NCBI RefSeq assembly: GCF_014633365.1
Contig: NC_068349.1
Coordinates: 17,250,753-17,314,752 of the forward strand
Origin: Diospyros lotus
Taxonomy: Eukaryota; Streptophyta; Magnoliopsida; Ericales; Ebenaceae
Reading direction: 5' to 3'
DNA: 64,000 bases
Below the pieces are notes generated by a model. The model worked only from the letters and a program-made list of their open reading frames with translations, was not told the DNA's origin and did no database searches. Below, one piece after another: positions 1-13,300 of this stretch. Every line of letters starts with the position of its first letter. The first letter of the stretch is position 1. A program made the position numbers and the translations under genes.

Positions 1-301
1 CACCTTGGCCCAAAATTTTCGAATAATTTGCACTTAGGCCCTTGCAACTTAGTCCCCGGGCTATTTTTTAATTGCATTTTAGCCCCCGAAGAAAGGATCA
101 ATTACGCTAATACCCCAAGATTTTAGGTAAATTACATTTTTACCCGAACTTCAATATTTACGATTTTGCCACTGGCTCAAAAACTGATCATTTGTCTCAA
201 GGTTTCTATAATCCCTTGAAAGGACATATTTCCTCAAGTATTAGAAGCTAAAAATCCCAAGTATTACATTATATTTCAGTTTTAAAATATTGGGCGTTAC
301 A
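1..301 (-). repeat. Possible LTR end at the window edge
   Basis: This AT-rich stretch has runs of the style tttttacccgaa and ends at 292-301 with GGGCGTTACA, the inverted form of the TGTAACGCCC start seen at 4687. That end, and its position left of a minus-strand retroelement, suggest the inner edge of the 3' LTR. Against this, the last bases differ from the right LTR (GGGTATTACA at 20311-20320), I cannot align the interiors, and no polypyrimidine tract follows 301. It could belong to a related but different element. Confidence 0.35.
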
Positions 302-915
302 CTTATCGACTCCACCAATCGACCCATCTTCCCACATCACTGTAAGGTCACATAGGGTCCATCATCCCAATTTACCATAACCATTTCGGTCAAATTTAAC
401 CACAATTGCGTTAGCATCCTTTAGCAAGGAGCATCGATACGCATCTTGATATCACACCGCAAGATATCACCCAATCGATTCACCAACCTTTTGTTACCAT
501 GACAACAAAGGCACTACCACGATACTTCAACCCTCACGGAGATTTAGGTTTGGCTCAGGCATAACCTACAGCATACCCCAGATCTTCAACGTTTAATCGT
601 CTCCGCTACAGACGGGTTACTCCATGTAGAGGGCTACAGTCCCTCCTGTGGACTAACCGTCTGTATCCAGTGGTCCCTAGCGTTAGACCCGTCACTGATA
701 GGTGTCAACCGTAGCGTTATTCCCACGCTAGACCCGTTTCCTTTTCCCGGGTTTCTTTCTCAAGCATCTCGAGACGCTATAATGCCTCAACATTCGCTAA
801 ACCGCCTCAACACCGCTTATTACTTGTAGTTGAGTTGCGGAACTAACCATAGCTTTCGCCACCCCTATCGTGCATCTCACAGATCTTCAGCCTCTGACCA
901 TCTGCATAGTCACTG

Positions 916-1160
916 TGTTGCCCTGTGCTTTAGGCGAGCCAACACCTGGTCATCATCATCGTGTCACTCCTATACACTGGCCTAACATTGGTTCCCCATC
1001 ATGTTGCCCTGTGTTTCAGAGAGTCAACACCCAATCATGTGTCACTCCCATACACTGGCCCAACACTAGTTCCCCATCGTGTTACCCTGTGCTTCGGAGA
1101 GTCAACACCCAATCATTATTACCGTGTTGCTCCCTTACACTAGTCCAACAACAGTTTCCA
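916..1160. repeat. Three imperfect ~80-bp tandem units
   Basis: Units start near 916, 1002 and 1080 with the word tgttgccctgtg and variants, and carry the shared phrases gagtcaacacc and cactcc(t/c)atacactgg. Spacings are 86 and 78 bases, and the last unit is partial. Two overlapping open frames cross it, but their composition follows the repeat, so I do not treat them as genes. Confidence 0.75.
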
Positions 1161-1189
1161 ATAGCATGGCTTAGGTCCCTGGCCGGCGG

Positions 1190-2427
1190 CTGTCGAACCA
1201 CTCCAGAATTAGATATCTATGTATCTCTTCTCTAGTTTGCAGCAAAGTGCACCCTAGGTCGTCTCTCACAAGGAGCCTCACTTTCTTCTACCAACAAGGA
1301 GAACCAATATAAACAACAGTTTGTTTAGGGGGGGAGGGTTTGATAGAAAACTAAGTAACAAAATAGAAAGACAAGGATAGATGAAAATCAGTAAATGAAA
1401 TGCAACTAGCTGTGTATTTGTCCCCTCTGTAAAATCTTCCTCGTCCAACCTATAAATCTTGGCTTGTTAGATGTTTTAATCTCCGGATATCAAACTTAAA
1501 GCATCCCCAACAACCGTCCAAGGATTAGAATGATTGGAGCAACAAAATGAATACAGAAATCTCTTATAAACAAAATGCAACCATTCACTCTCTATTCAAC
1601 CCATCCGGAGCTATGCAAGAACAACCATTCAAGCACATTATATTCATTTCCGAGATGTTATACCAACCGGCTACAACACTCTGTTCTCTTAAGCATTTAA
1701 CAGAAAATGAATCCATGCAAATTCACACAAACCTGCCATAAACTCCATGCATTCGAAAATCTGCTCAAACTAAACCAAATGGAAATGAATAAGATTAAAA
1801 TAAACAAACCAGGTTTTTGCAGCTCATCCGGGACTCAGATTCCACATGGGTTCAAGATACACAACCAGTTACAATAGCTCTAACCTTTCATTACAGCAAG
1901 GAAGACAAAATGGAGAAAACAGAAAAATGCTAACAACAAGAAAAACGGCTAGAATCTCCTCTCTTTTCTCCTCTCCCCCTGGCTGGAAATAATTGCTAAG
2001 AGGCCTTAAATACATCGCTAAGAAAGGAAGAGCTAGGAAGGCTAGGGTTGGACCTAGTCCAACAGAAAAGAAAAGAAACAGAAGAGAGATAAGTGAGCCC
2101 AAAATAGCAAAATCGAGCAGCCCAAATCTGCTCCTTGAAAGTAAGCCCAAGCTCCTTTAGATGACTCCCACAATTGCCCAAGGCCGGCCCACCCTCATGA
2201 AGTCCGAAATGAGCCACTTCAAGTCGTTTCCAGCTGCTTCTCTAGCCCATCCAATATTCCCTAAAGCTAAGCAAGCTTGGATCCATAGAAGTAAGATAGA
2301 AAATAGTGTAAGGACAATTTGAAGTATAATAAAATAGAAACCATGAAAGATCAGCAAAAATTACTTCAAATGGCGTAATAAGACTGAGGTGAAATGCCAA
2401 AATATAGCATAAATATGCATGCTATCA
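1190..2427 (-). mobile_element. Nested Ty3/gypsy-like LTR plus a piece of interior
   Basis: 1342-2427 begins TGATAG and ends CTATCA, a matched inverted terminus with canonical TG..CA, giving an LTR of 1086 bp. On the minus strand it starts TGATAGCATGCATATTTATG. Just outside its left end lies a C-rich run (minus strand aaccctcccccccta, ~1326-1341), followed toward ~1190 by sequence of the style found after LTRs of Athila/Tat-type elements (recalled family resemblance, not a search). I found no matching 5-bp duplication, so this looks like a truncated insertion rather than a clean solo LTR. Confidence 0.5.
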
Positions 2428-4671
2428 GTCCCACTCTAATCTGCTTCGCACCCTGTAGTGTGACTTTCAGCCTTCCAGTTCAACCTCCGATATCGAACCC
2501 GGCATGACTACTCCACCACGCTCGTAGCCATTATCCTTACCAAGCGTCCTACTCAACAACAAATCTATAAGATCATTATCGCGTTCTGCGATTCCTCCTT
2601 AAGACTACTCTAGATGTCCTATCCCTTACAGGAGATTCTCGGTCTCACTTGACCAAATTTCCTAAGGTGCTGCTCCAGATCTTCGGTATCTGACCGTCAC
2701 CTGCAGTTCACTAAATTACTCAGGTCCATGGGCCACTTGCCTTCAACGTGAGCTAACTCATTAATACTCTGCCACACGGTCCAAAGCATCGGGTCCGTCA
2801 CATCGAGCCTTGCACCCATAGCATCAAAACTACTTAAAGCCTCCTCGAGCTACGATGGTTCCGCTACCATCTTACCAAAGCCATCTTACTTGGTTATCCT
2901 TGCCTTGATAACCTTAAGCTCATACCATGAGCCCCGCTCCTTAGGACTCTACATCTCTTACCGCTTAAGTGACTCTCAAACCACTTCACATCCTGAGGCC
3001 TCATGATCTTACCCCACAAGATCATACCTCACGGCTCTCACTCAACATTTGAAAGCTCCAACTTTCCATGACAATGAATCCAAATCCATCATGATTCATT
3101 TCACCACCTAGCTCATCCCAAAGCTTGATTATCAACGATCTCTCAATCCAAAGCCGACAAGCTAAGCCTACCTCAAGCTCCGGCACCCATAACCATAGAG
3201 CACCTACCATTACCCTCTAGGTAAATTGAGACCTCTCGTCTTTCCTTGCACACTCATGAACGCATTCAGTCACTACGCCCGGCCTGGCCTTCCCACACGC
3301 CTCGCTCGGGCTTCCATGACTTGGAACTAAAATTTCGGGGCCTCCACATTGCTCACCATGCCCCTACCCACTTGGCATCCAAAGTTGGCATTTCTTACGT
3401 GCGCATAGCCCACGGATGTCCTGTTGCCACAATTCACTATCCTCGGCCCACACACTGCTCATACCCTTCATTGGGTGACCTCCGCGTCTCCCATCAAGGG
3501 TCTCGTGACCTTATGCATCATTCCCGACCCCAAACATCACCATGAGGGTCTACTTATCTCTCATCTCCCGACCTTAAGCACCCACCAGACCCCAGCGTCA
3601 AAATGAGAGTTTTGATTGGCCCCCTCATCCATCATTCACATGAACGGTCACTTGGCCTTTCACAACCAGGACTTCTAATCCCATGGCTCCCACACACATA
3701 TCTACGCATGCCCAACTCCTCTATCCCAAATCTGGATTCCCCTGGATTCCAGCTCGTCTCACTTGGGATTTCCATCTCATACAAACACCTGCTAGGGTCC
3801 ATTTGCCACACCCCTATCCTCTCTTAGGATAAATCTCGTTCCATCATGAAACCCAACTAGGGTCCACCCATACCCTAGGCACATCCCTTCCGGGATTGCC
3901 ATGACCATACAATTACATGGCACCATATGCATCCCTCATACATTACTCACGCCTGACTCCCCTCGAAGTCTTTCTACAAGGTACCAACATCATGCCTACA
4001 CTGGTCATGACACTCATATGCTTCACATGCTCGCTTCACCTAGAGCCTCACTGTAAGCAACATTAGCTTACTCCATTCCTGGAGCTCGTCACAAAACCTG
4101 TTGACAACTCCCTTGTTTGGGCTTCGAGCTAATTTCAGCTTTAGCTCACCCTCATTTAAGCACACAACCCTTAACACAGCACCTATACTGGAAAAACTCC
4201 ATTCCTTTATACATGTTTGACCATGTCCCCCAACATAGGGATACTTCGCTAAACCCTTCCCAGATTAGCTATACCTCAAGCCCTCCAGGCCTTTTCATGA
4301 CTCTTGTCATGATTCGGTTTCGTGTTCCCACACAAGCCTCAACACTTCAATCACAAGGAACTCTCATCCTTAGAATGCCTCATATACTCTCAAATTTTCA
4401 CATTTGGGTTCTTGATACCAATACCCACACTTGGGCATTTGACTCTTCTTTGCTCGACCCGCATACGCTTTACGGGATATCATCTTGACCCACGATATTT
4501 TCCTATCCTTATAATAGGAATATCCGAGCACACCATTCCCATTGCCACAAGCCTCAATGCCACGACCCAACTCCTAGGGTCCTCGGGTCACATGTGGTCC
4601 TACTTCCAAGGTCTACAAATCAACCTTCGACCACCTAACTCTAAGCATCCTCCACTAGATGCTCTAACCAC

Positions 4672-4683
4672 GCTCTGATACCA
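4672..4683 (-). other. Primer binding site, initiator Met tRNA type
   Basis: The + strand reads GCTCTGATACCA, the reverse complement of TGGTATCAGAGC, the usual plant retrotransposon primer site for tRNA-iMet. It lies three bases left of the LTR start TGTAACGCCCCG (4687), which fixes the element as minus-strand with its 5' LTR to the right. Confidence 0.85.
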
Positions 4684-5454
4684 AACTGTAACGCCCCGCT
4701 CCCACTTACGAGTGTTACTCGTGAATAATCAACTAACTATTCACATGCTAAGGCCAAAAATGAAAAGACGGGCTACGTTTCAATGAGAAATGACCTAGGT
4801 GGGAACTAGGCTTTGCCCTCCCTTCGCTCCACTCGAGGATCCAAAAAAATATCGAAACGACCCCAAGAAAATAAAACCCAAAACCTCGTAAAGTGTCACC
4901 CCTTCTCAAGCTCTTAATGAAGAGCTAATGATGACTTCCCAGGATTCGACAAAATAAGCTAACACACTTGGTTCATTTAAATTATGGCCTAAGGCCTTAA
5001 TTATAAGAAAATAAATTTTAGCCTAATTATTTACCCATTTTCTCACTTCTAAATCCTTTAGAAAATATTTGGGTTAATATTTCTTTGGAAAATTTAATAA
5101 AATTTCCTTAGCAAATCTCCCTTTATTTTCCTTTCTTTTATTTCAAAAATACCTCAAATTTCCAACCTTTAGGAAGTAAATTTTTGAATTTCAAATCATC
5201 AAGATTCCTCATCCATTTTTTTCCAAATTCAAGGAAAATACTCAATTATTTACTTTCTAAAATATAGAAATTTTGCCACAAATGCCTCAAAATTTACATA
5301 AATTTTATAATTAATTTAGAGGCTCAAATCCCCATTTATTTATTTATTTATGAATATTTATATATATTTATATGCCTTTATTTCAGAAACTCAAGTAGCA
5401 TCAATAAAATAAATTAAGAAAAATAATTAAATAAAAAAAATTGCAAACAGCAAC

Positions 5455-5605
5455 AATAGGGGCATGCGGTAGCCCCCAGCCACGCGGGCCGCGCGCTGGC
5501 CCCACGCGGGCCGCGCGCTGGCCCCTCGCGCGCGTGCTGCTGCGCAGGCCACCTGCCGCCCACGCCCACCGCGCCCCTGTCGCGCTCGGCCTCTCCAGCC
5601 CGACT
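5455..5605. repeat. GC-rich island with a perfect 22-bp duplication
   Basis: About 150 bases of CpG-dense sequence sit inside an otherwise strongly AT-rich LTR. They include two exact head-to-tail copies of a 22-bp unit (5481-5502 and 5503-5524; core cgggccgcgcgctgg). Open frames cross both strands, but composition alone explains them. The island could be an LTR regulatory segment or captured DNA. Confidence 0.7.
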
Positions 5606-6959
5606 TTCACCAAAAAAAATTATATATATTTTTTAACCAAAATTTCCAAAATGCTACTATACTTCAAATACCTTCCAGAACATCAATTTTTTCCTCAATC
5701 CATCCACATTAGGCATTCATACATATTTAACTAAAATAAATACATCAACATCCACTATACCAACAAAATATATTCAACTTCACATGCATTTTTCCTTGCT
5801 CCATTACCTTCAACCTTCCAAAACTCTCTTTCCTTTAAAAGATTCCCCACCTACAAAGAGGTCAAGGACCTTATGAGCCATTGCTCAGTAAGGGTGCTAT
5901 GCAAAAGTAAATGTAACATGAGAAATGAACATGTAATGCAAACGCAATGCAATGAATGGGTAGTCTTCCATGCCCTCATAACCACATAGGTTAAGGCACC
6001 AACCAACCCCTCCCACATCACTAGTCCTCCAAATGGCCATAGGTACACTAGAACACGAATCGTGCAAATATGATCATTACATGCAACTCAGACAAAACAA
6101 TTACAAATGCAAGCAAACCCCACCACTTGGGGTCATCCCTTACCTCTATTTCCTTGAAACTCCAAGACTTCACTTGCCAAGACTCTCTTTGGCTTTCAAC
6201 CACTTTAAGAAAAAAATTCTTAAAGCATTAAATGATCTTGAAGACTAGAGAAATGAAAGGAGAAATGAAGACTTTCTTTCTTTCTAGAAAAGATTTAAAT
6301 CAAAGCTTACCTTCCTCTCCTTTGGAAGCTCACAAGTGAACTCTCCATTGATCTCTAATTTCTTCCACCAAGCAAAACTTCCGCTTAGAGATGTTTCTTC
6401 CTTATATAATGTCTTGACATCTCACAAGTTCAAGACTAATTTCTAGCCCTTGATCAATCTTTTGAAGAACAAATCCTAACCCTTGAAACTAGCACAATCC
6501 TTGTGCTTTTGATAAACTCAATCCTAGCCTTTGATTTAGAAAGAACTAATCTCTACTCTCTAGAAAAACACAATCCTTGCCATCTAGCCTCTTTAAATCT
6601 CCACCCTTGATTTATTTGCAAATTTGGCAATCCATGCCACTTTCAAGAATCAATTATAGCCATTAGATCTTGATCATTTCCAAGTTAAATCCTCAACCAT
6701 TGGATCAAAGCTCCAATTCCCACTTCCCCAATTTTCAAAATTAAGAAATATTGACTAATTTCAAGATTGACTATTTTCCCCATTTCTCATTTAATTTAAA
6801 TCCCATAAATTTTCAAGCATTTAATAGAGACTAATATCTATTTTTTTTATTTAATTTAAATCACTCTTGAAAAATATAATCCCTTTTTAATTTGCATTTA
6901 CTTTAATCCACTATTTTTTCACATAAATGCATGACTAATTTTCTATTTAATAAATAATT

Positions 6960-7880
6960 CACTACAGGAAATTTGGTCATTAGTGGCGAAACAAAATCGT
7001 CACGTATGATTAGAATTTCATCCCAAAACTGTATTGGTGACGATTTTTTGGCGTCACAGCCATCGTCACATTAGGTCCGTAGGGAAAAGTAATTAGTGAC
7101 GTTTTCTATATTTCGTCACAAATGCATAAAGGAAAGGTGACGAAATTTTTGTTGTCACCGAAGGCATCTCCTTTAGTGACGAGTAATTTTGCCACGAAAA
7201 CCAATAAAATTTCGTCATCTTAGAGTTTAAATCGTCACAAAACAACTGTGATGGGGTTTCTTATTGCGACAATTCCTATCGTCACTAAAAAATTGTGACA
7301 ACTGTAACGGTAATATTGTCACTATAGTCTTTTTATATTTCGTCACTATTAGATAAAATCGTCACTAAATAGTTTGATCAAATTTGATTTGGTGACGCAA
7401 ACTAAAACGTCACAAAATATCTTGTAATTGGTGACACAAAAAATCGTTGCAAAAGGCAACTTATTTTCGTCACAAATATTGATTTCGTCACTAATAAGTT
7501 GGGTCCATATGTTAATTGGTGACGCACAAATATCGTCACCTATCAAATATATTTTTTTACAAGTTTTTTTGCCCCAAAAAATAGAAAATGTTTGTCACAT
7601 ATAGACCTTTTCATCACTATAGGCATGACTTTTGTAACGTTAATAAAATTGTCAAATAATAGGATAACCAATTGGTGACAATTTAAAAGTGTCTTAAATT
7701 CATACAATTATATATTATCTTTATTTAGTGACAAAAAAATAAATTGTCACCCAAATATGTATGTGTAGATAGGTGGCAAAAGTTTAATTGTCATAAATTC
7801 ATAAATTAAACTTGTTAATTTGGTGACAAAAACAAGTCATCACCCAAAATTGCACAATCTAATAAGTGACAAAAATTATT
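6960..7880. repeat. CACTA left subterminal repeats
   Basis: This stretch holds several dozen short words of the type GTGACGA, TCGTCAC and TGACAAA, spaced roughly 15-40 bases apart and pointing both ways. Density falls after ~7880. It has no coding content. A 119-bp section (7049-7167) reappears at 59211-59329. Confidence 0.85.
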
Positions 7881-8171
7881 TTTGTAGCAAATTGTATAAA
7901 CCTGTAAATGTTTTCTTTGACAAATATTATACTCACTATCAATTGATCCAAAATTTGAAATTAAAAATACTAAAATCATATTACACATGCAAAATGGATT
8001 GATATATGATGATCAAATCTCTGTCACAAAAAAGAAATCCCAATATGACACATCCAAAAATATAGAAGTAATTAACATCTAATTAGTATCTCAGTAAAAG
8101 TTATGAATTAACGAAGTAGATTTCACAAAACTTGTTCAAATGTGACAATACAAGTACCACCACAATGTACT

Positions 8172-10200
8172 TCAAACTCTTCTCTCCAATCCTTCAGTTG
8201 ATTCTGTGTGCGATTCATTTGAACCTGAAAGCAATCACATTTGTAATTATGTTGGAAGGATAGAAACATGCAATGTAAGATGGAAATTTGATTAAGTTGG
8301 ACACATGTAAAGTTTATTTAACAATGAAGTGAATAGAAAAGTAGTTATTTTATTCTTACCTTGATTTGGGGTTAAAGGAGATAGAATCGAATGAGGCAGT
8401 TGGGTCCCTAAACTCACCAAAACTTGTAGTAATTGGCTGTAATTACTCATCATAGTATCCAATTTTCCTTCTAATTGAGTTGTTGTTGTTTCAAACTTTG
8501 TTTGACAAGTTTGTAACTCATCTTGAGTCTTCTTAAGCTTCTCCTCCAACTCCTAAGTCCTCGTTTCTGAAGCTTTAAATGATTTAGGTTTAGGTCCATA
8601 CCCAAGTCCCTTAACATATCCACACCTAGTGCCTAGTACATTATCCACTATGTCATCTACAGACATTGGGTTCTCACTATCTATGGGTTGGTTTTGTAGC
8701 TCAACCATTTTGTCCTAGACATTGAAGGAAGAAAGCAACATCAATTAAAATACTCAATATAAAATTTTAGTTATAAAGAGAGAATGATTTAATCTTACAT
8801 AAGCTTCTTCTGCTGTAGGTGTTGTCCATCCCTTTTGTGTTAAGTAGTGTGTGGCTTTGAAAAACTCTATCCTATTAGGCTCTTCATTATCCATGCACTA
8901 TTGATATTCAAACAATGTAAGTAATGAAACACAACCAATAACTTATCAAAATATGTGTAATAAAAATATTACCATCTTGTGACGACTTGCTACAAATGCC
9001 CTTGAGCCTTGGTTATGAGACCATTGTACCATTTGGCGATTATTTGCATTCTTTGCACATCTTTCCTATAATTTTAGTCAATATGTATAAATAATGAAGT
9101 AGAACATTTAATTTAAAAGAGTTAGTGACATGTGTCATGATATATATATATATATATATATAAGAATGAATCAAATGTAATATCACATACTTGGAATTTG
9201 GAATCACTCCACATGTCACATAATTTGTCCCAATTTTCTTGACTCAAGTTAAAATTGGTAGGCTTGTTTCGACGAGCTTCTTGCACTGATGAATACTTTT
9301 TAAAGCATTGGTGGAGTCTATACCTTTGGTTTCTTGATAACTTTTGTAAAATCTTTTCAACACTGCTCTTCACATATTCGTCATCAATTTGAATTTGAAA
9401 CCTAGTCTAAAATGATTAAGACATGTAGCAAACAATTAATTTTCATAAGTGACATAGTTTAAACAAAAATAACTTTCAATATAAAACAATTACTTACTTC
9501 AAGTCTTTCAAATGCATGCCTTTTCTCATCCTTAGTAAAATTTTTCCACTTTTCTGGTATTGGAATGAATTGTCGAGAGATGACTCCAAGCTCCGATGAT
9601 AATTTTGCAGATTGAACCTCACAAACTGGTCTTCCTTTTCCAAGCGGTATGTCGATTACCATTTTCCCATTCACCTTGAGTAGTTTCTCAAGCTCCTTAC
9701 CTCGTGTGGGTCCTCTTACTCTTTTGGAAGAGTTAGAATCTGTATTTAATTTGTTTGTCATAACATGACATCAAAATGAAAATCAATATCACAATCAAAG
9801 AAATGATATTTTAGACCTCATTACTTTAAATTATTTTCTGATTATCTTGCAAGCCTTCTATAATAATAGAAAATAAAGGAGATAGTTATATATATATATA
9901 TATATCAAACAAGTAATCAATGACTAACCAAAGAAAAAATTCATTAAACCTCATTGTTTTAAATTATTAAATTAAGTTATATTTTTGTCATCCATACTTT
10001 AATTTTCAAAAAGGATTACCTGTATTCTCTTGCGAAGATTCTAATTCCACTCTCCTATTTTGACCAGTTTGATTTGAGGCAACGATCTTCTCAACATGTT
10101 GACCACTTGGAGTTGTAGATGCCATTTGATTCGAACTAGCTGAATGTAATTGTCTATTAACCAACCTTTTCTTTGCAGTCAGTCCTGGAGCTATTATTTC
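8172..10200 (-). pseudogene. TNPA-like CACTA protein (Ptta/En/Spm family), broken
   Basis: Exons inferred from splice signals and frame, minus strand: 10200-10020, 9739-9498, 9406-9191, 9065-8973, 8897-8799, 8714-8360, 8224-8172; the phases agree at each join. The product resembles the plant transposase Ptta/En/Spm family (TNPA-type DNA-binding protein of CACTA elements). Visible marks are a basic RGPTRGKELEKL segment, a W-rich middle (SQENWDKLCDMW), the GWTTPTAEEAY motif, the [18 protein letters not shown] block, and a C-terminal coiled coil (8549-8400). An in-frame TAG sits just before the coiled coil, near 8550. The first exon may lie further upstream or be shared with TNPD; an ATG at 10125 (MASTTPSGQ) is a candidate start. 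The family role, known from En/Spm, is binding of subterminal repeats to bring the ends together. Confidence 0.75.
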
Positions 10201-10358
10201 CTACAAAAAGCATCTGGTAAGAGTAGTTTTAACTTTACAAAATACAATTCATTAAGAGTAGAAATCATATTTATTAAGAGTACAAATCATAAAAACATAA
10301 TTGTTACCAAATCTAGCAAAAGTTCGTTATTATGAACACAAATTACAAAAGTTCATTT

Positions 10359-13300
10359 TTACTCCATTGGATCTGAATCACTATTAGTCGAAGTAAAATC
10401 AGTCTCTTCATTTTCTTGAGAAAAAGCGTCCATCTCTTCATCTTCCACACCATAATCAAGAAAATCATCTACATCATGTCTTGCTCCTATACTTGTCTCT
10501 AAGATATCAGCATTAACAATGTCTGGGATTACGTCATTCCTTATTAGTGGTCCGTCTTCCTCTTCCTCTAATTGAACATGTCTACTGTTCTCAGATATTT
10601 CAATGTCTTGGTAAATGATCTCATTCTCAACATTAGCCAGTTCTTCTGTCTCAACTGCACTACTTGACATCTCAGGAACATCATATATGTGTCTGTGGCT
10701 AAAATTCTGGGGCACTCTCCAATCTTTTCCTAATTTTAAGTCAACCAAGTAGAAAACTTGTTTTGCTTGCAATGCCATCACAAAAGGGTCATCTTTATAC
10801 CAATACTTGCTAACATTGATGCTTGTTAACCGTCCATCGTGATGGATTCCTTTCTTCTTCTTGTCAAGATCAAACCAATCACACTTGAATAATATGGCTC
10901 GATTATCTTTGATGTAGTTTAACTCAATGATGTCTGTTACAACACCATAAAAGTCAATGTCTTCATCTTCATGCATCCCTCCAACAACCACACCACTATT
11001 TTGGCTTCTAAGATTAGTTTCATGCTCTTTTGTGTGGAATCTTACACCATTAACAATGCACCCACTATACCGTCTCACTCGATTATCAGGCCCACAAGCA
11101 AGAGCATAAATTTGCTCGGTTAATTTAGATTGATCTTGACTTCGCAAAGATGTCATCTGCCAGATTAACATAAAGGAATAATTAGTTAATATTTAGATAT
11201 AAATTAAATAACTATATTACTTAAGTTAATGCTTTCACTGACTTTTTCTTTAAACCACTTTGGAAATTGCTGTCGATGTTTTTCTTCTAAAAGTGTATTT
11301 CTTTGTTATTTCAGCATATCTTTATGCTGACTGCATAGTCAAGAGGGTAAGTAATTAGAACATCATACTTTTTAACACATGTAAAGGAAATAGGAGAGGA
11401 AAAAAAAAAAAAAGAGAGATACGAATGAACTCACTTAAAATATTGTTCCACTTCATCACAGTTACTTAGTATGTACCATTGCACCTTTTCAAATTCTTCA
11501 GGTGTCAATGTATCATATTTTGAAGCTCCAAATGGGCGCACATTACGGGAGAAGACTAACATTCCATCTATATCATCTTCCTTACCTTTGTCATCATTCA
11601 TTTCTTCTCGGTTAAACCTAGTTTCAATCCCGGCCAAATACATTGAGCAAAATGTTAAACATTCAGTTGAAATGTATGCTTTTGCAATTGATCCTTCAGG
11701 ATGAGCTCTGTTACGTACAAACCCCTTATAACGACCCAATGTCCTAATAAGTAATATTTAATGGTGTCATTCAATGGAACTGAAGTTGGTGAGCTATTAG
11801 TTTGAAACAAGAATAATAAGTATGAGATTACCTTTTAATGGGAAACATCCACCTATATTGGACAGGTCCTCCAAGCATGGCTTCAAATGGTAAATGAACT
11901 GCTAAATGTACTGAAATGTCAAAAAAAGCTGGAGAAAAGATTCTTTGTAATTTGCAAAGAATTATGACAATGTCTTCTTTTAAAATCTCCAAATCTTTGC
12001 GTTTCAAATTTGCAGCATATCATTTGGAAGAAATGGGCCAACTCATCCAATGTTGTACAAATTTCCTTTGGTAAGTATTTACGAATTCCAATAGGGAGTA
12101 CTCGTTGTAATAGGACATGACAATCATGGCTTTTTAATCCAGATAATTTTTCGTCGCTAATATTTGCACACCTTGAGATATTGGATGCATACCCGTCTGG
12201 GAACTTCACAGATTGTAGAAATTCACAAAATTCATTCCTCTCCTCCTTTGATAACGTGTAAGATGCTGGAGGCATCATAAAAGACCCATCAGGGCATTTT
12301 TGCAAGTGTAACTCCTTTCTGATTTTCAAATCTTGCAAATCTAACCTTGCCTTAAATGTGTCTTTGGTCTTTCCCTCGATATTCAACAAAGTACCTACTA
12401 TATTGTCACAAATATTTTTCTCAATGTGCATAACATCGAGATTATGTCTTAACTTTAGTTTTGACCAGTAAGGTAACTCAAATAAAATAGGCTTTCTAGT
12501 CCAATTCAATTCTTCAGGAGTACGCTTTCTTTTCTTGTTATTTGGATGCTTTCCAAACTTGCAATCTGGCAACACTTCTAACTGTTGTAACAACTCACTA
12601 CCAGAAAATTGGTGAGGCTTTTCTCTTCTTTCAGGCTTCCCATCAAATTTCCTACTTTGACGCCAATTGTGGTCATGAGGAAGAAAATGTCGATGGTCCA
12701 TGTAGCAGATTTTACTTCTTAACCTTCGTGATGAAGTGTCCTTGTTACAAACAGGGCATGCCAAATACCCTTTGGTGCTCCAACCAAAATTATCACCATA
12801 GGCAGGGAAGTCATTTATTGTTCAGAGAGCAACTGCATGTAGATTGAAATTTTGTTTTGTAACTGCATCCCATGTCTGCATGCCAGTATCCCATAACTCC
12901 TTTAACTCATCTATTAAGGGTCGCAAGAACACATCTATGTCTTTCCCTGGTGTTTTTCATCCAAGTATAAGGAATGAGAGGAATAAAAATGGCTTTTTCA
13001 TGCACTTCCAAGGGGGCAAATTGTATGGAACAACAATCACAGGCCACATGCTATAAGAAGTACTCATGTTACCGAAAGGGTTGAACCCATCCGTTGCTAA
13101 ACCAAGTCGAACATTTCGGGTTTCATTTCCAAACCACTCATATTCTTTATCAAAATCCTTCCATGCATTACCATCCGCTGGGTGTCTCAACACTCCATCA
13201 TCAACCCGTTTCCCTTTGTGCCACCTCATATCCTCAGCTGTTTTTCTAGACATGTATAGTTGTTGAAGTCTTGGTTTTAGTGGAAAGTAACGCAAGACTT

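Larger units (their letters stand above)
302..4686 (-). mobile_element. Non-coding internal region of a minus-strand LTR retrotransposon
   Basis: The region ends at 4672-4683 in the reverse complement of an initiator-Met-tRNA-type primer site, three bases inside the LTR start at 4687, so it is retroelement interior read leftward. No gag, protease, reverse transcriptase or integrase motif is visible on either strand; open frames are short and without recognisable domains. This fits a large retrotransposon derivative (LARD-like) or a very decayed Ty3/gypsy element. It is C-rich on the + strand in 2430-4680 and holds a short tandem repeat (916-1140) and a second LTR (1342-2427). No host gene is seen. 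Confidence 0.5.

Noticed and set aside
3246..4678. Several + strand open frames of 60-123 codons
   Set aside because: They are His/Pro/Ser/Thr-rich with no motifs, overlap each other in different frames and lie in retrotransposon interior; C-rich composition alone lowers stop frequency.
7049..7167. Possible CRISPR-like array in the regularly repeated TGACG words of 6960-7880
   Set aside because: Repeats are short, in both orientations, irregularly spaced and bounded by CACTA ends in a plant genome; subterminal repeats explain them.
9459..9497. Read-through extension of the TNPA-like frame past its exon
   Set aside because: A consensus donor (gaa/gtaagt) ends the exon at 9498, and the next exon (9406-9191) continues in phase with family-like sequence.
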